Part shown: positions 62,669 through 64,000 of the stretch, in pieces
How positions within the stretch are numbered: position 1 is the first letter of the stretch
How the letters are laid out: each line of letters starts with the position of its first letter
Assembly (NCBI GenBank): GCA_033782935.1
Contig: JAWQEG010004717.1
Span: forward strand, 32,573 to 96,572
Length of the DNA: 64,000 bases
Direction: 5' to 3'
From: Petrolisthes cinctipes
Taxonomy: Eukaryota > Arthropoda > Malacostraca > Decapoda > Porcellanidae
Made by a program: the position numbers and the translations under genes
Notes under the pieces: model-generated
The model's input: only the letters and a program-made list of their open reading frames with translations
The model's database searches: none
What the model was told of the DNA's origin: nothing

Positions 62669-62941
62669 GGGGGTGCGGGAATAGGGGGACAGGCTTGGGG
62701 GGGTTAGGGGGGTGCGGGAGTAGGGGACAGGCTTAAGGGGGGGGGGTGCGGGAATAGGGGGACAGTCTTGGGGGGGGGGGTGTAGAAAGCCTGTCACCTA
62801 TTACCGCACCCCCCTGACCCCACCCCCAAGCCTGTCCCCCTATACCCGCATCCCCCCAGTCCCCCCAAGCCTGTCCCCTATTCCCGCATCCCCCCAGTCC
62901 CCCCCCCCCCAAGCCTGTCCCCTACTCCCGCACCCCCTTAA
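62665..62941. repeat. G-rich/C-rich inverted minisatellite with TTAA borders
   Basis: About three units of GGGGGTGCGGGAATAGGGGG / ACAGGCTT run on the plus strand to about 62786, then about four complementary units (AAGCCTGTCCCCTA, CCCGCACCCCC) follow. TTAA closes both ends (62665-62668 and 62938-62941). The G runs of 5-11 could form quadruplexes and the arms a hairpin. The glycine/arginine-rich open frames across it are composition artefacts. Confidence 0.8.
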
Positions 62942-63357
62942 TAAGAGAGTTACAGTAGCATCCATGGGTTCAAGTGTAGGTTGTGTTGGCTTCAAGGTTA
63001 TATACATTATTACTGTATTACACATGTATGGTACGGTCACCCCAGAGCAATGAACCTCACTCACTCTTATATTAGTATACCGAGTTATTGGTCATTTTTT
63101 TTTTTTTTTCCTGACATAGTTTGGAGGATTTATTAGTCTGTCTTGCAAGTAAGTAGTACAGTAGACAGATAACCCATTGAAATATTGCTCCAATCCTTTT
63201 ATAAATAACTGATCATTCAGAGGACTTTTGAAATATATTCTCTGCATGACTGACTACCAACAGACTGAAATACTATAGATCTAATTTATGTATGTCAGAC
63301 GGAAGTACTCGTTTTACATCCAAAGGCAATAATTATAAGTCAGGTGGAAGGTAATGC

Positions 63358-63360
<3 letters not shown>
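62942..63360. other. Non-coding DNA with a MITE fragment near 63110
   Basis: CTGACATAGTTTGGAGGATT (63112-63131) is a fragment of the TTAA family. Nothing else was recognised. Confidence 0.5.

Positions 63361-63393
<33 letters not shown>
63361..63393. repeat. Poly(T) tract, 33 bases
   Basis: Uninterrupted T run, possibly the reverse-strand tail of a retroposon. Confidence 0.95.
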
Positions 63394-63398
<5 letters not shown>

Positions 63399-63495
63399 GC
63401 ATGCTTCTTCCCTCTGACTTATGATATCAGATCTGAGATAACTAAACTGTCCACTTGGTGTTATGTACTCGAAGGTATAATCACGCGTTGGACTC

Positions 63496-63496
<1 letters not shown>

Positions 63497-63558
<62 letters not shown>

Positions 63559-63602
63559 TGAATGGTAAGTGTGTAATCTTGAGAGAGAGAGTGTGTGTGT
63601 GT

Positions 63603-63657
<55 letters not shown>

Positions 63658-63721
63658 TGAAATTGAATGGTAAGCGTGTAATCTTGAGAGAGAGAGAGAG
63701 TGTGTGTGTGTGTGTTAACGT

Positions 63722-63762
<41 letters not shown>

Positions 63763-63807
63763 TGATAGATTGATAGAGAAAAAGAGAGAGATAGAGTGTG
63801 TGTGTGT
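63497..63807. repeat. Compound GT/AG/GATA microsatellite block
   Basis: Alternating (GT)n and (AG)n runs are punctuated by the repeated spacer AAATTGAATGGTAAG(T/C)GTGT (63555 and 63660), then (GATA)n from about 63724 to 63760. The spacer copies show that a whole AG-plus-spacer unit was duplicated. Confidence 0.92.
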
Positions 63808-64000
63808 TGTCACGAACTGAACTCCACGGTCTGGTCATGTGCTGGACTCGTGTGTGTGTTTTGTATTGAAGTGGGCAGCTGATAATTGAAGAACATGTTA
63901 TCTCTCGTTTTAATAGTTAATTATTTGAAAAGAATTATAAGTTAGTAGGTTCATAAATTCTCTCTGGATGAGTTTCATATTATAATTTATTTATTACTAT

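Noticed and set aside
62840..63064. Gly/Arg-rich open frame
   Set aside because: It comes from the C-rich minisatellite and lacks splice or start support.
1..64000. CRISPR array, phage, operon or viral insertion
   Set aside because: No regularly spaced direct repeats with unique spacers, no closely packed prokaryotic-type genes and no viral protein were seen; gene structure is plainly eukaryotic.

Overview
This window looks like nuclear DNA of an arthropod, most probably a crustacean. The reasons are intron-rich genes with GT-AG splice sites, AT-rich intergenic DNA full of AG, AC, GATA and AAT microsatellites, several short inverted-repeat transposon families, non-LTR retrotransposon debris, and proteins closest to animal families. 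No prokaryotic operon, CRISPR array, rRNA, viral gene or functional tRNA gene was seen. The taxon is inferred from texture and was not tested by search.

Four well-supported protein genes were rebuilt from splice sites and reading phase. A LINS1 (Lines) gene lies on the minus strand (14267-16828, 2 exons, 607 aa). A membrane-anchored tubulin-tyrosine-ligase-like gene lies on the plus strand (29877-33580, 4 coding exons, 527 aa). An Apollo/SNM1B (DCLRE1B) nuclease gene lies on the plus strand (37394-42800, 6 exons, 646 aa). A cereblon (CRBN) gene lies on the minus strand (45291-50450, 9 exons, 481 aa). Apollo and CRBN converge. Two weaker models are also given: a 119-aa two-exon gene of unknown function (17946-20013, minus) and three in-phase exons of an RG-rich protein (54711-56215, plus).

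Region by region: 0-14 kb has no recognisable gene but holds an internally deleted Tc1-like element and a cluster of TTAA-bounded hairpin elements. 14-20 kb holds LINS1 and the small gene, whose intron carries a hairpin element with a perfect 8-bp target duplication. 20.4-23.5 kb holds a tRNA-derived SINE head, a broken non-LTR reverse transcriptase and more hairpin elements. 24-29 kb is mostly gene-free and includes tandem repeats and three TA-flanked CAGTC hairpins. 29.8-50.5 kb is the gene-dense core (TTLL, Apollo, CRBN). 50.6-64 kb holds hairpin elements, a LINE 3' remnant, the RG-rich exons and, at the end, a G-rich/C-rich inverted minisatellite and large microsatellite blocks.

The genes do not form a pathway: they cover Wingless-related/nuclear function (Lines), amino-acid ligation (TTLL), telomere and interstrand-crosslink processing (Apollo) and CRL4 ubiquitin-ligase substrate recognition (CRBN). 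The most interesting observations are the predicted lumenal topology of the TTLL enzyme, the drug-pocket residues of CRBN, and the two related hairpin transposon families with 8-bp target duplications. No clearly new multi-gene system is visible.
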